From Magnetospirillum gryphiswaldense MSR-1 v2 (GTDB lineage Bacteria > Pseudomonadota > Alphaproteobacteria > Rhodospirillales > Magnetospirillaceae): a stretch of DNA of 64,000 nucleotides. A program made the position numbers and the translations under genes. The DNA lies in contig NC_023065.1 in the NCBI RefSeq assembly GCF_000513295.1, positions 1,054,001 to 1,118,000 of the forward strand, given 5' to 3'. Of the stretch, positions 63,021 to 64,000 are shown piece by piece (position 1 is the stretch's first letter; every line of letters begins with the position of its first letter). Below the pieces are notes generated by a model. That model saw nothing but the letters and a program-made list of their open reading frames with translations, did no database searches and was not told where the DNA came from.

Positions 63021-63579
63021 GGGCCACCTCCTGCCACGCTCCGGCAATGACCTGGGTGGTGGCGGCTTCGATCAGACGGGTGTTGCGCTCTAGCACGTCG
63101 CCCTTGAAGCGATGGGCCAAGGCCTTGACCAAGGCGCTGGCCGGCATCATTCCGGTCAAGGCGAGAAAAGCTGACAACAAGGCGACATTGGGGACAGGAC
63201 GGCCCAGGATATCCTGGGCCAGGGCGGTGGCCGGCACGGCAACCATCGGGCGCCCGTATTCTTCCGTCAACTCGGTTGACGAATGGGGGGAGTTGACCAG
63301 GATGCCGCCGCCCGGCTTCAGTCCCTCCAAGGTGGAGGGGATATGCAGCAGGCCGGCATCCTGAACCAGCAGAAAAGCCGGATTGGCCACCTGGCAGCGG
63401 CGGCGGATGGGCTGGGCGGCGATGCGGACATAGGCGGTGACCGGAGCCCCGCGCCGCTCGGCACCGAAAGATGGAAAGGCTTGGCAATGCTGGCCAGTCT
63501 CGAACGCCGCCGTGGCCAGCAAATAGGCCGCGACGACATTGCCCTGGCCGCCCCGTCCGTGTATCCGGACTTCGATCAT
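63013..63579 (-). CDS. porG: 2-oxoacid:ferredoxin oxidoreductase gamma subunit
   Basis: A 188-residue subunit, first in the operon. The start MIEVRIHGRGGQGNVVAAYLL and the SFGAERRGAPVTAYVRI motif are POR gamma-type. A hydrophobic middle (SALVKALAHRFKGDVLERNT) and a helix-rich end follow. It is directly upstream of porA, with eight bases of overlap. Together the four genes form a complete enzyme with its own electron entry. Confidence 0.92.
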   Translation of the reverse strand: MIEVRIHGRGGQGNVVAAYLLATAAFETGQHCQAFPSFGAERRGAPVTAYVRIAAQPIRRRCQVANPAFLLVQDAGLLHIPSTLEGLKPGGGILVNSPHSSTELTEEYGRPMVAVPATALAQDILGRPVPNVALLSAFLALTGMMPASALVKALAHRFKGDVLERNTRLIEAATTQVIAGAWQEVAHA

Positions 63580-63615
63580 GGCGGTTCTCCGGACGTAATT
63601 TCTCCCTCTCGAAAA

Positions 63616-63625
63616 GTAAGCTTAC
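63616..63625 (-). promoter_or_regulatory. Palindrome in the por promoter region
   Basis: GTAAGCTTAC is a perfect ten-base palindrome 37 bases before the porG ATG. On the minus strand TTGTTC and TACTTT lie 16 bases apart and straddle it, so it may be an operator inside a promoter. This is a visual match only. Confidence 0.3.
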
Positions 63626-63652
63626 GCCCAGTCTGAACAAACGAAAAGGCCA

Positions 63653-63673
63653 CTGCGTTTTGTGCAAACGCAG
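63653..63673. repeat. Hairpin upstream of porG
   Basis: CTGCGTTT (63653-63660) pairs with AAACGCAG (63666-63673) around TGTGC. It lies between the tRNA terminator and the porG promoter region and might be an operator or an attenuator. Confidence 0.35.
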
Positions 63674-63700
63674 CATCTCTATTGGCGGTGGTTAGGGGTG

Positions 63701-63736
63701 GAAAAGCAACAGGCCGGTCTCTTTCGAGACCGGCCT
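63701..63736 (-). terminator. Rho-independent terminator of the tRNA unit
   Basis: On the minus strand, AGGCCGGTCTC (63736-63726) pairs with GAGACCGGCCT (63721-63711) around GAAA, and TTGCTTTTCC follows. It lies five bases beyond the tRNA-Asn 3' end and separates it from the por operon. Confidence 0.85.
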
Positions 63737-63740
63737 GCAT

Positions 63741-63815
63741 TGGCTCCGGAGGAGGGATTCGAACCCCCGACCAGCCGGTTAACAGCCGGCTGCTCTACCG
63801 CTGAGCTACTCCGGA
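63741..63815 (-). tRNA. tRNA-Asn (GTT)
   Basis: Read on the minus strand this 75-base gene folds into a cloverleaf: acceptor TCCGGAG/CTCCGGA, D-arm with AGCTCAGCGGTAGAGC, anticodon loop CTGTTAA (anticodon GTT) and T-arm GGGGGTTCGAATCCC-like. The CCA end is encoded. It is next to tRNA-Cys. Confidence 0.93.
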
Positions 63816-63884
63816 TCAGGTGTCCCGCCAAGGCGGGAACCTGGAAGCTCGCTCTTTCATCACGCCCGGCTTCTTTCGAAGCGT

Positions 63885-63958
63885 TGGAGGCCGGAGCCGG
63901 AATTGAACCGACGTTCGCGGATTTGCAGTCCGCTGCATCACCACTCTGCCATCCGGCC
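63885..63958 (-). tRNA. tRNA-Cys (GCA)
   Basis: On the minus strand this 74-base gene has acceptor GGCCGGA pairing TCCGGCC, anticodon loop CTGCAAA (GCA), T-arm around GGTTCAATTCC and an encoded CCA end. The discriminator base is T (U73), as expected for cysteine tRNA. A short hairpin (TCCCGCC/GGCGGGA, 63823-63838) lies between it and tRNA-Asn. Confidence 0.92.
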
Positions 63959-64000
63959 CACCTGCCGTCACCAGAAGCGCCCGGCGTGAGGACCGTGCTT

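Noticed and set aside
1-64000. CRISPR arrays, insertion sequences, prophage, rRNA, nif or magnetosome genes, and riboswitches
   Set aside because: No spaced direct repeats, transposase or integrase motifs, phage structural genes or rRNA stretches were seen. Nitrogenase and magnetosome genes are not in this window. No T-box, TPP or SAM riboswitch pattern was found upstream of the relevant genes.

Overview
The window looks like a GC-rich alphaproteobacterial chromosome, most likely a Rhodospirillales member close to Magnetospirillum. This is an inference from the gene families, the gene order and the base composition, not from a database match. Supporting signs are the order dgt-argS-SPOR-nagZ-site-2 protease-scpA-scpB-tatABC-serS-surE-pcm-nlpD, the yajC-secD-secF block, a PomA/MotP-like motAB pair, fixABCX, a hemerythrin protein, an NnrS protein, and two large GGDEF-EAL proteins. 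I see no insertion sequence, prophage, CRISPR array or rRNA, and no gene-free stretch longer than about 300 bases. The longest gaps, 11904-12124, 53741-53929, 44200-44362 and 63580-63740, hold promoters, hairpins or operator-like repeats.

Layout. 1-7043: signalling and motility, with a truncated GGDEF-EAL protein, a SAM hydrolase, a metallo-beta-lactamase-fold protein, motAB on the minus strand, and a membrane PAS-GGDEF-EAL protein. 7076-15103: a secreted trypsin-like protease, then acyl-CoA and acetate functions: an ADP-forming acyl-CoA synthetase/GNAT fusion, a TDT/SLAC1 transporter, a MaoC-phosphotransacetylase fusion and acetate kinase. 15106-25902: a cyclic-nucleotide-binding protein, a PncC-type amidase, pgpA, a hybrid-sensor histidine kinase, a sulfite-oxidase-like molybdoenzyme, smpB, dapA, slt and ilvD. 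25922-28745: a hemerythrin-receiver fusion overlapping a heme-oxygenase-like diiron protein, facing a ferredoxin-NADP reductase. 28879-43112: DNA repair, Fe-S assembly and a long housekeeping run on the plus strand covering nucleotide pools, two tRNA synthetases, chromosome segregation, Tat export and the cell envelope. 43158-53740: a 44-codon membrane micro-ORF, a DUF815 ATPase, yajC-secDF, mobA-hybE, fbp, a CorA/ZntB-type transporter, a CaCA antiporter, nnrS and a lipoprotein.

53930-63579 is the electron-transfer region. fixABCX (electron-transfer flavoprotein and quinone oxidoreductase, able in other bacteria to drive ferredoxin or flavodoxin reduction) runs on the plus strand. A four-gene 2-oxoacid:ferredoxin oxidoreductase operon (porG-porA-porB and a GltD-ferredoxin fusion) runs towards it on the minus strand. 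A Sel1-repeat/trypsin-like protease gene lies between them. The window ends with tRNA-Asn and tRNA-Cys on the minus strand.

The most interesting items are: (1) the two-gene unit of a seven-ligand hemerythrin fused to a canonical receiver domain plus an HDO-type diiron protein; (2) a perfect FNR-type box placed at -41.5 from a -10 element in front of nnrS; (3) fixABCX beside a 2-oxoacid:ferredoxin oxidoreductase whose fourth subunit carries its own flavin/NAD(P)H module; (4) an NlpD-like protein with degenerate metal ligands; and (5) a Pat-like acyl-CoA synthetase/acetyltransferase that keeps the catalytic histidine.
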